A stretch of 64,000 nucleotides of DNA from Ypsolopha sequella (lineage: Eukaryota > Arthropoda > Insecta > Lepidoptera > Ypsolophidae). The stretch is from contig OW203992.1 in assembly GCA_934047225.1 (NCBI GenBank), positions 3,895,501-3,959,500 of the forward strand, given 5' to 3'. A model generated the notes under the pieces. That model did no database searches and had not been told where the DNA came from. It was given only the letters and a program-made list of their open reading frames with translations. The translations under genes were made by a program, and so were the position numbers. Each line of letters begins with the position of its first letter. Position 1 is the stretch's first letter. Below are positions 33,601 through 41,836 of this stretch, piece by piece.

Positions 33601-34397
33601 TTTTAATAAAAACACATGGTCTAAGAATCATACTGAACAACTTCGCGCCCAGTTGCACCCACGAGCACCTTGGGTCGTAATATTTAGACTTGCTCAATTA
33701 ATGCGAAACGCATATCTCGAGCCGGATATCCGGCCTAGTGCCTCTCCGGATATCAGGTATCCGGTATCCGGCCAAATCACTATCCGTTTCATCTCTAGTT
33801 AGGATACCAAGCTAGAAGAGCTCCAAATAGAGAGCTGAACATCCGCCTGTGCCCAGCAGGCATCCCACCTTAACATCATCATCATTATGGTGCAGCACAT
33901 GTGTCTTGCACACATGCATGATGATGTATTTTGTTTTTGGTCTCACCTTAGTTACTCCATATCCAATAATATAATACTAAATCTATGCAGTTAAGCTTAT
34001 AAATTATAATAAATTATGGTAGTCCTGATAACTGTTTAAATACTTAGTTAAAAATGGCTTGAGCTACAGGCTGTACATTCAAAAACTGTCTGAAACCTCA
34101 ATAGGATCAAAGGTGCAGGATTTTATCTTGGCATTTTAGCGTAATAATAGCAAACGTGAATAAATCTCTTGTTGCAAAATAAGAGGTATTGAAATGAATG
34201 GTAAGCATATGTACACATTATTCGATGCTTAAATAAAAAAAAAATAAAAGGAAGAAAAAGTAAGGTTAGAACTCACCAAAATAGTACTCCACTTGGCGAA
34301 TTATTGCGCTTTCCAGTTCAGTCTCGTCCTCCTGATTGTTGGAGTTCTCATTTTCTTCTTGATTTTTGCTTTCAGTGGCCACTTCTTTTTCAGTCAT
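21354..34397 (-). CDS. La: La protein (La autoantigen/Ssb homologue), six coding exons
   Basis: Exons (minus strand): 34277-34397, 30751-30917, 29887-30147, 28714-28857, 23812-23935, 21354-21697; 1,161 nt, 386 residues. All borders are GT..AG and the phases join. Domains: La motif ([20 protein letters not shown] to about residue 95), RRM1 ([13 protein letters not shown]1 around FKGSVFATF), a charged coil ([20 protein letters not shown]), the C-terminal xRRM ([36 protein letters not shown]) and a basic tail. La binds the UUU-3'OH end of RNA polymerase III transcripts in the nucleus and protects them. Length fits insect La (about 390). Start ATG lies in [12 protein letters not shown]; an acceptor 12 nt upstream suggests a separate 5' UTR exon. 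Confidence 0.95.
22203..22293. repeat. Small palindromic repeat
   Basis: GGGCGTAAGAG..AATAAAT at the left pairs with ATTTATTCCTTTGCGCCC at the right. The centre is itself palindromic: AAAACACTCGCTATGCTCGT followed by GTTTT. In La intron 5. Confidence 0.55.
22478..22632. mobile_element. 155-bp MITE, copy 1
   Basis: The ends are inverted: AAGCCGATTATGAAGG and CCTTCAAAATTGGCTT, with an inner inverted pair TTAGTGCT/AGCACTTAA. Related copies are at 25880-26040 and 31315-31428, all in La introns. Confidence 0.7.
23381..23518. mobile_element. 138-bp MITE with 16-bp perfect inverted repeats
   Basis: GCGATAGTACTCGTCC at 23381-23396 is exactly inverted at 23503-23518 (GGACGAGTACTATCGC). Interior A/T runs, no coding capacity, no clear target duplication. 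Confidence 0.75.
23535..23781. mobile_element. MITE with about 50-bp inverted repeats
   Basis: The left arm TAATCAACCGCCCGAATTCA through TACTGGAGATTCGGTTAGTG to GATCAGGAA is inverted at 23722-23772 with few changes. Shorter or partial relatives lie at 15150-15290 and 55110-55325. Non-coding. Confidence 0.7.
23812..23935 (-). CDS. La: La exon 5: start of the C-terminal RRM
   Basis: Reads [20 protein letters not shown] and [20 protein letters not shown], ending in a Gly codon split with exon 6 (ACACACG|gtaatt). Confidence 0.92.
23936..25649. other. La intron 4, first part: no gene seen
   Basis: GC-rich patch near 24140-24165, otherwise AT-rich. A 23-bp word (CTTCTTGTATTATTAGTCTA then TGG on the minus strand) near 25400 recurs at 28511-28533. 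The 80-codon hydrophobic frame at 25284-25526 overlaps this repeat and is not accepted as a gene. Confidence 0.35.
25648..26417. mobile_element. Non-autonomous pogo/Tc1-type element, 766 bp
   Basis: Inverted ends CAGTGCGGGCCAATCTTTTA and its near-exact complement at 26391-26415, flanked by TA on both sides (25648-25649 and 26416-26417). A CAGT start with TA duplication fits pogo/Tigger-type elements. It contains a nested 160-bp MITE (25880-26040) and a GC-rich right third. No transposase. Confidence 0.8.
25880..26040. mobile_element. 160-bp MITE, copy 2, nested in the pogo-type element
   Basis: Left AGCCAATTCTAAAGCCTCCA, right TTAAAGCCTTCAGAATTGGC, with inner TTTTAGTTTTAGTGCTGTCA mirrored by GACAGCACTAAAACTAAAAT. 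It is the least decayed copy of the family at 22478. Confidence 0.75.
26600..27415 (-). repeat. Interspersed repeat ending in GGACGGACAGACAACGGAGT
   Basis: Large stretches recur inverted at 46703-47170 (shared CTACAATTTGATACCCATAT and GAGTCTCACCATAAAGGTTC). The end with the GGACGGACAG run and a CCTAA boundary is also seen near 63740-63825. A scattered family whose class I cannot assign; non-coding. Confidence 0.65.
27640..28090. other. Repeat-like block rich in CCCCTAAAC
   Basis: Several CCCCTAAAC/CCCTAAAT words between 27718 and 28060, ending GGTGGTAGCACTGGCCAGCG. Possibly a small DNA transposon end; no inverted partner could be fixed. Confidence 0.3.
28714..28857 (-). CDS. La: La exon 4: end of RRM1 and charged linker
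   Basis: Reads [20 protein letters not shown] and the lysine-rich coil [20 protein letters not shown], ending GGE. Confidence 0.93.
29050..29440 (-). pseudogene. RTE-type LINE relic (C-terminal end)
   Basis: The minus strand reads [13 protein letters not shown], then after frame breaks [36 protein letters not shown] and [11 protein letters not shown], the conserved C-terminus of RTE LINE ORFs. Several stops and indels; in La intron 3. Confidence 0.8.
29887..30147 (-). CDS. La: La exon 3: RRM1
   Basis: 87 codons in phase 0: linker with [15 protein letters not shown], then RNP2 (TIYAKGF), [19 protein letters not shown] and RNP1 (KGSVFATF); donor GTATTT. Confidence 0.95.
30751..30917 (-). CDS. 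La: La exon 2: rest of La motif
   Basis: Reads [20 protein letters not shown], then the winged-helix part [16 protein letters not shown], ending LLE at donor GTATGT. Confidence 0.95.
31315..31428. mobile_element. MITE copy 3, internally deleted
   Basis: Begins CCGATTCTGAAGGATTTAAG and ends AGAATCGGCTTTATTG. The inner segment TTAACACTTTTAAACAATTT then TGCAATGAAGAAAA matches copies at 22478 and 25880, but the inner inverted arms are lost. Confidence 0.55.
32066..32247. mobile_element. MITE with about 60-bp inverted arms
   Basis: TATGGACCTGGGGCTCTACC GCGTAAATCTCATTTG at the left pairs with CAAATGAG-like TGAAAATGAGAATTACGCGG and TAGACCCACTGTATGG at the right. The loop contains ACGCGTGC and GGCGGGCGTCGTCGCACGC. 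Non-coding; La intron 1. Confidence 0.6.
33095..33840 (+). pseudogene. LINE ORF2 C-terminal relic, split by a hAT-type MITE
   Basis: The frame at 33110-33307 reads [20 protein letters not shown], the C-x2-C..H..C motif at the end of jockey/R1-type LINE ORF2. It is cut at 33310 by the element below and resumes after 33805 with ACCAAGCTAGAAGAGC for a few codons. Confidence 0.65.
33303..33805. mobile_element. Non-autonomous hAT-type element, 487 bp
   Basis: Element 33311-33797 with inverted ends TAGAGATGAAACGGATA and TATCCGTTTCATCTCTA, and a perfect 8-bp duplication GTTAGGAT at 33303-33310 and 33798-33805. Subterminal GGTATCCGG words repeat many times at both ends, as expected for transposase-binding sites. 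Non-coding. Confidence 0.9.
34277..34397 (-). CDS. La: La exon 1 (coding): N-terminus and start of La motif
   Basis: Starts MTEKEVATE, acidic, and ends inside the La motif at QVEYYF plus one base of the next Gly codon; donor GTGAGT. Confidence 0.93.
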
Positions 34398-34677
34398 CGT
34401 GTTTTATTCTAAAATGAAAAATACTCATTGATCGGTCACATACACGTGAGATATGTAGGTACCTTACATAAAATTTTGCTTACACTGTGTAGGTACGAGA
34501 TAAACAGATAATACTGATCTTCTTTCTTGCGGATTAATTTTATAATTATGATTTCAATACTAAGTTCTTGGCACACGTGTTTTTATTAAAAACGCGATAA
34601 TATATGAACACCGACCGGCGTGAAAGAAATTGAGAATATGAGAATGAGTGAATCTGTCTGTGGAGTGAATCAATCAA

Positions 34678-34775
34678 CCCTGCGGTCCGTAATAGAATTA
34701 CAATGGATCATAAGCCATTCACTTCATACTTTCGTAATCGATTTTAGCGATATAATTCTATTTCGGAACGCAGGG
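34678..34775 (+). mobile_element. 98-bp palindromic MITE, copy 2
   Basis: Same sequence as 12518-12615 as far as compared. It lies about 280 bp upstream of the La start codon, in the putative promoter region. Confidence 0.8.
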
Positions 34776-35330
34776 TCAGAATCAGTCTCGGGCGAAGCAA
34801 GTATATCAATGTGATAAATTGAAAATGCAAAAATCCTATTATTTTCTTTTACATATTAGTTATTTAAATTTTATTAATAAGTACGAATCAACATGAACAA
34901 TGACAAAAAGGAAATGTACCAAAAAACAAACAAATTTAATAAAAACTTCGAAATAACTTTACATGCGAGTCAAATCAATGTGATTTTCGAGGCTGTGTTT
35001 GACTGCCTATTTATGGAATGTTTGTTGTAATGTCTGTTGTAGAAATTCGTAGAATCGTACTCAAATGCTGATCTGTGAGACTAATAAGTATTTATTTTTG
35101 CTGTAATAAAGAATTTAAGAAGTTTGTTCGCATAAGCAAGTGCTGCCAAAAATTGTACATTGAAGAAAAGTTCAGAACCACTGCACGGATTTGGGTTCGG
35201 TTTTGTTTATTATCATAGTCGTGACCTTGTTTAGCATATAGGCTATAAGGGGCAGTCATAAAATAACGCCCAAGCCGAAAACGGGGCAGGGTTAACTAAA
35301 CTAGGGTGGAGGCGCAGGCATAGTATATTT
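34776..35330. other. Gene-free stretch
   Basis: AT-rich; no coding signal. A GTCC microsatellite begins at about 35334. Confidence 0.3.
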
Positions 35331-35914
35331 CTCTCCGTCCGTCCGTCCGTCCGTCCTAAGGCTTATTGTAAAACATGATGACCAAGGTCTGATTACGGGA
35401 CCGGAAGGTGAATAAGGGATCTCCTCAACGGACAACAGTAGACCCTTCGAGTTTATGCTTATTTGATTTGTCTTTATTAGTACTTTGTTAAAATATGGCG
35501 ATCAGGGTCTGATGATGGGATTAGAAGGTGGATACGGTAACTCCTCAATACACACCAGCAGATCTCTCGAGTTTGGGTTTAATTGGTCGGTTTTGGTGAG
35601 TGTATTTGTAAAATATGCTGACCAGGATCTAATGATGGGACTGGAAGGAGCATACGGGAGCTCCTCAACGGATAACAGCAGACCCTTGGTGTTTGGTCTT
35701 CATTTATTCTTTAGTAAAACATGGGGACCAGGGTTAGATGATGAGACTGGAAGGGCAAATCCTAAATTGACCATTGACGATTTCCTTGAGGAAGTTGATG
35801 AGGAGTTTGGGTTGATGATAAAGGCTCGAAAAATCACGTTTACCTACTGTCATTGTTTACCTTATTTCCACGAAAATCTTTCTAACGCGAGCGGAGCCGC
35901 GGGCAAAAGCTAGT
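35331..35914 (+). mobile_element. Tandem 120-bp repeat array with Helitron-like 3' end
   Basis: Four units start at 35370, 35490, 35610 and 35716, each with ATG(A/G)(C/T)GAACCAGG-type text: GACCAAGGTCTGATTACGGG, then CTCCTCAACGGACAACAGCA and GACCCTT. The segment ends with a GC-rich hairpin GCGAGCGGAGCCGCGGGC, then AAAAG and CTAG (35910-35913) followed by T. A hairpin then CTAG/T is the hallmark of a Helitron 3' end. The 142-codon frame across the units arises because a 120-bp unit keeps phase; it is not a gene. Confidence 0.45.
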
Positions 35915-36282
35915 ATGAGTATAAAAATATATTATTTTATTTTGCTTTATCATCTTGATTTACTAAAAAAAACTAAATTCTTCGTATTTTTATGATGGCG
36001 GTTTGTAAGGTTGATTATTGTGTGTATAATAAAGAAAAAAATATATAGAACTTACAAAATACCAATGTGTATAGATTGATTTGATTAAGATAATTATATA
36101 TTTTTAGAGTTCCTTTATTATTTCTGTTATTTAATGATAAAAATTACTGTTTAGTAAGCTAGAGTGACCAAATAAATGTTGAGTTGATATAATTTTCCAA
36201 GTTTTTTATTTCATACCTCGTAATAATGTCGTATCCTTTCAGTTTCTCTGTGATTTATTTGATCATATATAGACTTAGAGTT

Positions 36283-36382
36283 TATCAGTCGGAACCAGGT
36301 AGAACCGGGTTACCCGGTTCCAACTGCTCCCAGAACCGGGTATCAAAAATCTAGAACCGTAACCGGTTCTGCATGCCCTAAT
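36283..36382. repeat. AACCGGGT-rich repeat fragment
   Basis: Several overlapping AACCGGGTTACCCGGTT-type palindromes ending GGTTCTGCATGCCCTA. It resembles one end of a hAT-type element (TAGGGCATGC..); the opposite end was not found. Confidence 0.4.
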
Positions 36383-36985
36383 CAAGACAGATAGAACAAC
36401 AAATAAGGCAGAATGGCTTATTTGTTCAGCCTCCTTTCCCTGATGGGATAAAAAAAGAAATTCGAAAAAAAAGCGCGAAAATGTCATGGCGTCGTTTTTT
36501 TGTTATATATTGAAAAAATATTGCATTTTGGATGTTTGATTAACAATAGTGATACAATATTGTAAATTAAAATCGCCGTAACCAGTGTAGTGTGTTGTTT
36601 AATGGAACAAAAGTGCAGGCTGTGACTTTTTGTGTGTTTTTTCTAACCCTACATTGTGTTTGTGCTATGGGTCCTCGGACGAAACATCAAATGGACTTGA
36701 CACGCGAATAACAATACCAAGAGCAAGCAGGATAGACAAATAGTTGAATAGCTAAGAGTGAAGGAGATGAAGACAAAATTTTCTGTCCTTATCTGCGTGT
36801 CGCCTTTTATTGTTGGGCAAACTAGCAGTTTTGCCCAACATACCACAAATTATAGAGGGATACAACATACCAACAACAAACCGCTTCATGTGATTTGATT
36901 TTATTTGATAATTTTGTGATCCGTTGTTGAAAAGTGTTTGGAACGCAAATCATTTCGTGATAACTACGCAAAGAACACTGAGGAT

Positions 36986-37056
36986 ATGGTACTTTGTTGT
37001 GTTTTGGGATGTAAAAGCCGTAGTGAGCGGAAATATGAAGATATTACATTTCACTC
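36986..37056 (+). pseudogene. THAP-type first exon, copy 2
   Basis: ATG reads MVLCCVLGCKSRSERKYEDI then TFH, followed by a consensus splice donor GTAAGT (37057-37062). The C-x4-C pair, basic stretch and ITFH before an intron match the first exon of THAP-domain genes. No second THAP exon (HxFP..W) was recognised downstream before the asteroid gene, so it is probably an orphan. It could still be part of a gene with a distant exon. Confidence 0.55.
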
Positions 37057-37564
37057 GTAAGTCCTATATTTTGACAAATATTTTAATCAAATAAACTCAC
37101 AGTAGGATACAATGCATGCTTTTCTTTGTTTTAGGGCATTGAAATATTAATTTTGAATCTAAAGTTCGTATTTCAAGTCAAAATCCAATTTGGCCAATCC
37201 AAAAATCGTGACAAAAGAATGCAGTACCTACTCGACCAAAATGTATAAATCAGACGTTTTTTCCCACGATTGTATAATAAAGGGGACAACGTGAGAAATC
37301 TATACACTAGCTTATTTTATTTAAAGGATAATAAATTATTTTACAATGAAACTTGTTTTATTTAATGTTAACATGAGTTTTCCCTGGGTGATGTCAGTTA
37401 TATAAAAGTCTGCCTAACAATAAAATAAAAGTAATAAATAATCATAGTTACTCGTTAAAATACATTTTAACTACCAATTCAAATTACAGTAGTTATAGAA
37501 CTTAAATAAAACGGGGTAAAAAATTCGTTACGCCTGGTCACTCTGTTTTTGGATGTACACCTTC

Positions 37565-37600
37565 CCCGCGTTCCGAAATAGAAAGGTGAATGGCTAATAA
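37565..37600 (-). mobile_element. Partial copy of the 98-bp MITE
   Basis: CCCGCGTTCCGAAATAGAA then a jump to GGTGAATGGCTAATAATCCA: one end of the family plus part of the middle, with an internal deletion. Confidence 0.55.
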
Positions 37601-37642
37601 TCCATGAGTGAAGCAAATGCGTTCATTCATTCGTATGACTTT

Positions 37643-37740
37643 CCCTGCGTTCCGAAATAGAATTATATCGCTAAAATCGATTACGAAAGTATGAAGTGAA
37701 TGGCTTATGATCTATTGTAATTCTATTACGGACCACAGGG
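37643..37740 (-). mobile_element. 98-bp palindromic MITE, copy 3 (inverted)
   Basis: Starts CCCTGCGTTCCGAAATAGAA and ends GACCACAGGG; the complement of copies 1, 2 and 4 with few changes. It faces copy 4 across 32 bp. Confidence 0.82.
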
Positions 37741-37772
37741 CTACATGGCTCATGCGACGGAGGTGAGGCGAT

Positions 37773-37870
37773 CCCTGCGGTCCGTAATAGAATTACAATG
37801 GATCATAAGCCATTCACTTCATACTTTCGTAATCGATTTTAGCGATATAAATCTATTTCGGAACGCAGGG
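37773..37870 (+). mobile_element. 98-bp palindromic MITE, copy 4
   Basis: Starts CCCTGCGGTCCGTAATAGAA and ends TCGGAACGCAGGG. With copy 3 it makes a larger inverted pair, 37643-37870. Confidence 0.82.
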
Positions 37871-38499
37871 ATTGTGAGCGTTGAACGGAATGGAATGTCA
37901 AAAATCGTTTTCGCTCCATTTTTTCAGCAGTTCAGATCAGACAAACCATAGTATATGTTTTATTCGGCCATGAGAGAAACAAATAAAAAGTCGTGTGGAA
38001 CTTTTCGTCGAAAAGGAAGAATTTATATGTATATATATTTTTTCGTCGCTATCTGAGTCTACGTTAAAGAACAGTGCTACAAACTCTTCTTGTTCCATCA
38101 CGAATCACGGCACTTTGACGAAATAAAATCAAATAATCGTATTGTATTCTGTGATAAGAGGTTATGGTTAAGATGTATCTTTTTTAATGTGGTCCGAATC
38201 ATAAGCTATCTTTCACATCGTTTGCTAGCTCACAAATTACGGACCAGTCATCGCTCACACTTTAATTCATTCATAGCTTTTATCTATGTAATGAGCGGTT
38301 TTCCAAATTGAACTTGATCAAGCTTTCAAAAGTAAACACAGATGGCGTTACCCTGCTTTCAAGTGTCAAAAAGCAAAGATTATTTTTTAATCTGTGGGCA
38401 GCAAGATAAAAATTGTCAATTCAATTGTTAAATCCAACAATGTTGTTTTCTATCTATATTACTTACGTTAATAGCTTGGTATTTCATTTAACTTTCAAC

Positions 38500-38570
38500 A
38501 TGGTCAGCCCATGCGTTGTAGCTAATTGTAAAAATTTAGGAACACACAGTTTAACTAATTACGGAAAGAA
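38500..38570 (+). pseudogene. THAP-like first exon, copy 3 (weak)
   Basis: ATG reads MVSPCVVANCKNLGTHSLTN. The C-x4-C pair and following Lys/Asn match the other THAP starts, but the ITFH element is lost. Degenerate, about 620 bp upstream of asteroid. Confidence 0.35.
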
Positions 38571-38764
38571 CAATGGATCTTAGCAATAATACATTTGAGG
38601 CATGGATTGACCATAAAAAAGAAAGAAGCAAAGAAGAAGTGTCAAAATCAAAATAATTCAGTGTTGCCAGGAAGACTTTTTTGACACTTTTAGTACAGGC
38701 TGCGCCATCTATTTTGTCGTTTGGTACTACTTTTTCTTTTTTAATTTGACTTTGAAAACCCCTC

Positions 38765-38785
38765 ATTCTATTACGGACCGCAGGG
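38765..38785 (-). mobile_element. One end of the 98-bp MITE
   Basis: TTCTATTACGGACCGCAGGG: only the terminal 20 bp of the family remain. Confidence 0.5.
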
Positions 38786-39188
38786 TTTGTTTCTGTCCCT
38801 TACGGGTGCACGCAAATAGCAAGTCCATTTGATGCTTCGTCCGAGTATGGGTCTATCACTCATCACTTTAGCACGAACTGACTGACATGACAGCGTCTCT
38901 ACCACAGGATAAACCCTTCAGATGATCCTCAAGAAATCTCAGAAATGGCTGTATGAGCTAAGTTCTCTTTGCCTTCCCTCCCACTTTTTGGGAAAATAGA
39001 GAAAAAAAATTGACGTTTCCCAAAATCCCAACCAAGCTAACCATGTTTCCTTCATTCTTTTTTCTTTTAAAATTAAATTCTTTTCTGCCTACGCAGAGTT
39101 CTATAAACCGTGTTTAAAAGTACGCCTACATTAAGCTAGTAATGCATTATAAGTCCAAGTAAAAATACAGCCTAATATCTTCATCACT

Positions 39189-41384
39189 ATGGGTGTCCGA
39201 GGACTGACCACATACGTGAATTCTAACCAAGAACTTTTTCTAAAGTATCATTTACTACACGACACTTCACTCGTGATCGATGGGCACAGTCTTTGTGCTC
39301 AATTGTACAGAAGCTCGAGATGTTTCCCAGCCTTCGGCGGCGATTATGACAAGTTTGCCGCCTGCGTAAAGAGGTTCTTCAAAAACCTGAGAAAGTGCAA
39401 TGTTATCAGCTATGTTTTATTCGATGGAAGCTACGAGAACAGGAAATTGAAGACGGCTTACAGTCGCTTACGCTCTAAAATAAAAGGCGCTTCTAGACTT
39501 GACCCAGTTACCCAATCGAGTCTTCAAATATTTCCGCTATTACTGCGGGATGTGTTTACAGAGGTTCTGACCGAAATGAAGGTTCCTTACACAGTCTGCG
39601 AGTATGAAGCTGATGATGAAATAGCTGCCATGGCCCGTCAGTTGAACTGTCCAGTCCTCAGTTATGATTCAGATTTTTTCATTTACAATGTGCTGTACAT
39701 ACCGTTTAATACATTAGAAAACAAACCTGTAGCTGTTGAAGATAATGATACTAAGATCTATGCCTTAGAATGCAAGATTTACAAAGTAAAGAACCTGGTT
39801 GATAACTTTGGTGGTTTGAAGGAAGAAATGTTGCCATTGTTTGCAACTCTCCTTGGTAATGACTATGTACAAAAAAGAATGTTCAAAAACTTTTTCTCCC
39901 AACTGAAACTGCCTAAAGGAAAGACAAAGAAAAATGAGCAACAACGATCTATTCACGGCTTATTGAAATGGTTACAGAATGAAAGTCTGGATTCAGCTAT
40001 AGCTAAAATAATTGGTAGAATGAAAAAGACTGAAAAAAGGAAACTGTTCAAAATAATAAAGAACGGAATTGACGCCTACAACCGTAAACATTGTCGTTCA
40101 CTAAAGTTCTTTAATTTGTCTGCAAAATTTTCTGAAGAAGCTGTCTTCCAGATACCTGAAGACGATGTACAGGATAATGAAAGTTTAACAGATATTGATG
40201 GTGACGAAGATGAATCATCTGAAAATAATGAGTCAGGTGTTGGATCCTCAGACGAAATTGATGAAGAACACATAACAGAGGTCTCTGTACTAGGTGTGCC
40301 TGAGTGGTTTGCTGAGAAAATAAGACAAAATTCTATACCAATGACGTACATTGATTTATATACACTCCATTTAGATTTCTCTTGTCCTCAAGCTGAAGAT
40401 TACAATGATGATGATGCGTTTTTGTGCGTCTTAAATATTCTAAGATTAGCTTTTGATATATTGACTGACTTTTCTCATGAATATTGTCTGTACATCAGCA
40501 GAGAGAAGGATTGTAACTACAAAAGAGTTTTTGTTGGGAAAGAGTATGCAATGCCAAGACCATTTGAAATAAATTTCAGTGACATAACTGACGAAGAACT
40601 GAGAGCATATTTCACTCATTTTCTCAGAGAAAAGTTTCATGCATTAGATTTGTGTCACATAGATTCACTTCCATCAAATTTCCGTTTAGTGATGCTTTCT
40701 ATATTGTGGTGGGTGAAACATTGCAATGTCCCAACAAGCTTCATACACAGTTTGTTTATTAGCTTCATAATGTTGGATGTTATTGATGAAAAAACTGGCA
40801 ATTTTAGAGGACAATTTTACTTCAACAACAAGCATTCTAATAAGCTTGCTGAACTCAAGAAAAGGCCTCTTATCCCCATTGAGCGTTCTGAAATATTCTT
40901 AAATAAAAACAAAGTTTTGTACAACGACTGTTTGGTAGCAGCCAGCATCCTCCTTGAACATTTTGAAATCAGTCCTGAAATCAAGAAAAGACCCAAAACT
41001 TATGATGTTAAAAAGATACACAAGTTTGCTCAGTTTCAATGCTGTTTGCATCAGTTTAATTGCTTAAATACTCTATGTGGCAAAACGTATGAGAATACTG
41101 TATATTCAAAGTTTTATAATGGAACTTTTGTACATAACATTGCATCAATTCTAGAAAGACAGAATGATTCTAAATCATTTATTGAGCAATATCTCAAGGG
41201 TGCTAATAGTGTGATCATGTATTTCAACAGTTTATGGAGAGTATATGAGAGTTGTGCTGATCAGTTAGGGTTGGTATGCTCAGTCAGTAATAATGTTGTA
41301 AAGAAGAGGACAAGGCGCCACAAAAAGAGTGAAAATACTATATCTTTCTTGACTGATTATTTTGAATCTGAAGTAATAATCTAG
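39189..41384 (+). CDS. ast: Protein asteroid (ASTE1 homologue)
   Basis: Intact single-exon ORF of 731 codons starting MGVRGLTTYVNSN, the N-terminus of the asteroid family. The XPG/FEN1-like nuclease fold is visible: LVIDGHSLCAQLYR (first Asp near residue 30), YVLFDGSYENRK (near 77), YEADDEIAAMARQL (residues 138-146) and LSYDSDFFIYN (near 159). A Lys-rich segment and an acidic, Ser-rich stretch (about 325-360, DGDEDESSENNESG) follow, then a long C-terminal domain with FEINFSDITDEELRAYF and a basic tail KKRTRRHKKS. Drosophila asteroid was linked genetically to EGF receptor signalling; a structure-specific nuclease role is inferred from the fold. A Mag retrotransposon begins 258 bp downstream. 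Confidence 0.93.
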   Translation: MGVRGLTTYVNSNQELFLKYHLLHDTSLVIDGHSLCAQLYRSSRCFPAFGGDYDKFAACVKRFFKNLRKCNVISYVLFDGSYENRKLKTAYSRLRSKIKGASRLDPVTQSSLQIFPLLLRDVFTEVLTEMKVPYTVCEYEADDEIAAMARQLNCPVLSYDSDFFIYNVLYIPFNTLENKPVAVEDNDTKIYALECKIYKVKNLVDNFGGLKEEMLPLFATLLGNDYVQKRMFKNFFSQLKLPKGKTKKNEQQRSIHGLLKWLQNESLDSAIAKIIGRMKKTEKRKLFKIIKNGIDAYNRKHCRSLKFFNLSAKFSEEAVFQIPEDDVQDNESLTDIDGDEDESSENNESGVGSSDEIDEEHITEVSVLGVPEWFAEKIRQNSIPMTYIDLYTLHLDFSCPQAEDYNDDDAFLCVLNILRLAFDILTDFSHEYCLYISREKDCNYKRVFVGKEYAMPRPFEINFSDITDEELRAYFTHFLREKFHALDLCHIDSLPSNFRLVMLSILWWVKHCNVPTSFIHSLFISFIMLDVIDEKTGNFRGQFYFNNKHSNKLAELKKRPLIPIERSEIFLNKNKVLYNDCLVAASILLEHFEISPEIKKRPKTYDVKKIHKFAQFQCCLHQFNCLNTLCGKTYENTVYSKFYNGTFVHNIASILERQNDSKSFIEQYLKGANSVIMYFNSLWRVYESCADQLGLVCSVSNNVVKKRTRRHKKSENTISFLTDYFESEVII

Positions 41385-41641
41385 AAATATTTAGTTTGAT
41401 AGGTTAAATTAAAGTGTCAAAGCCTAAAAATATTATACTTACCGATTATCTAATTACAACATTTTTTTACTTCTCCAAAACCAACACTTATCATATTCAC
41501 AACGGTTTTTATACGTAACTTGAAGTTAGCAATGTTTATGGAAATATTTAATGAAAGTTACATTGGCATACATCTTTTCGGAAAAAAATACATATCTTTT
41601 AACGGTGTAAAGGACTAGCGTTCATAATTAGGGTTCCGTAG

Positions 41642-41733
41642 TGTTGATATTATTATGATGTGGGTACCTAATAAAGATTAGTCTCAGCTCGTACGCCGTG
41701 TTTGATTGACGTTCAATACTCATATACTTTACA
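41642..41733 (+). repeat. 5' LTR of the Mag-like element (92 bp)
   Basis: TGTTGATATT to ACTTTACA; identical to 46611-46702. Contains AATAAAG as a possible polyadenylation signal. Confidence 0.95.
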
Positions 41734-41836
41734 TGGCGCAGCCGCGGTTTTACTGCGAACTTACAATATAAAATTACGGTGTTGTTATATAAATCAGAAA
41801 AGTGTAAATAAATAGAAAGTTGGTGCTACATATAGT

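Noticed and set aside
35485..35913. 142-codon ORF as a gene
   Set aside because: Open only because the 120-bp tandem unit keeps phase; continues into a transposon terminus.
36649..36846. 65-codon Cys/Leu-rich ORF
   Set aside because: No start context, domain or splice support; chance frame.
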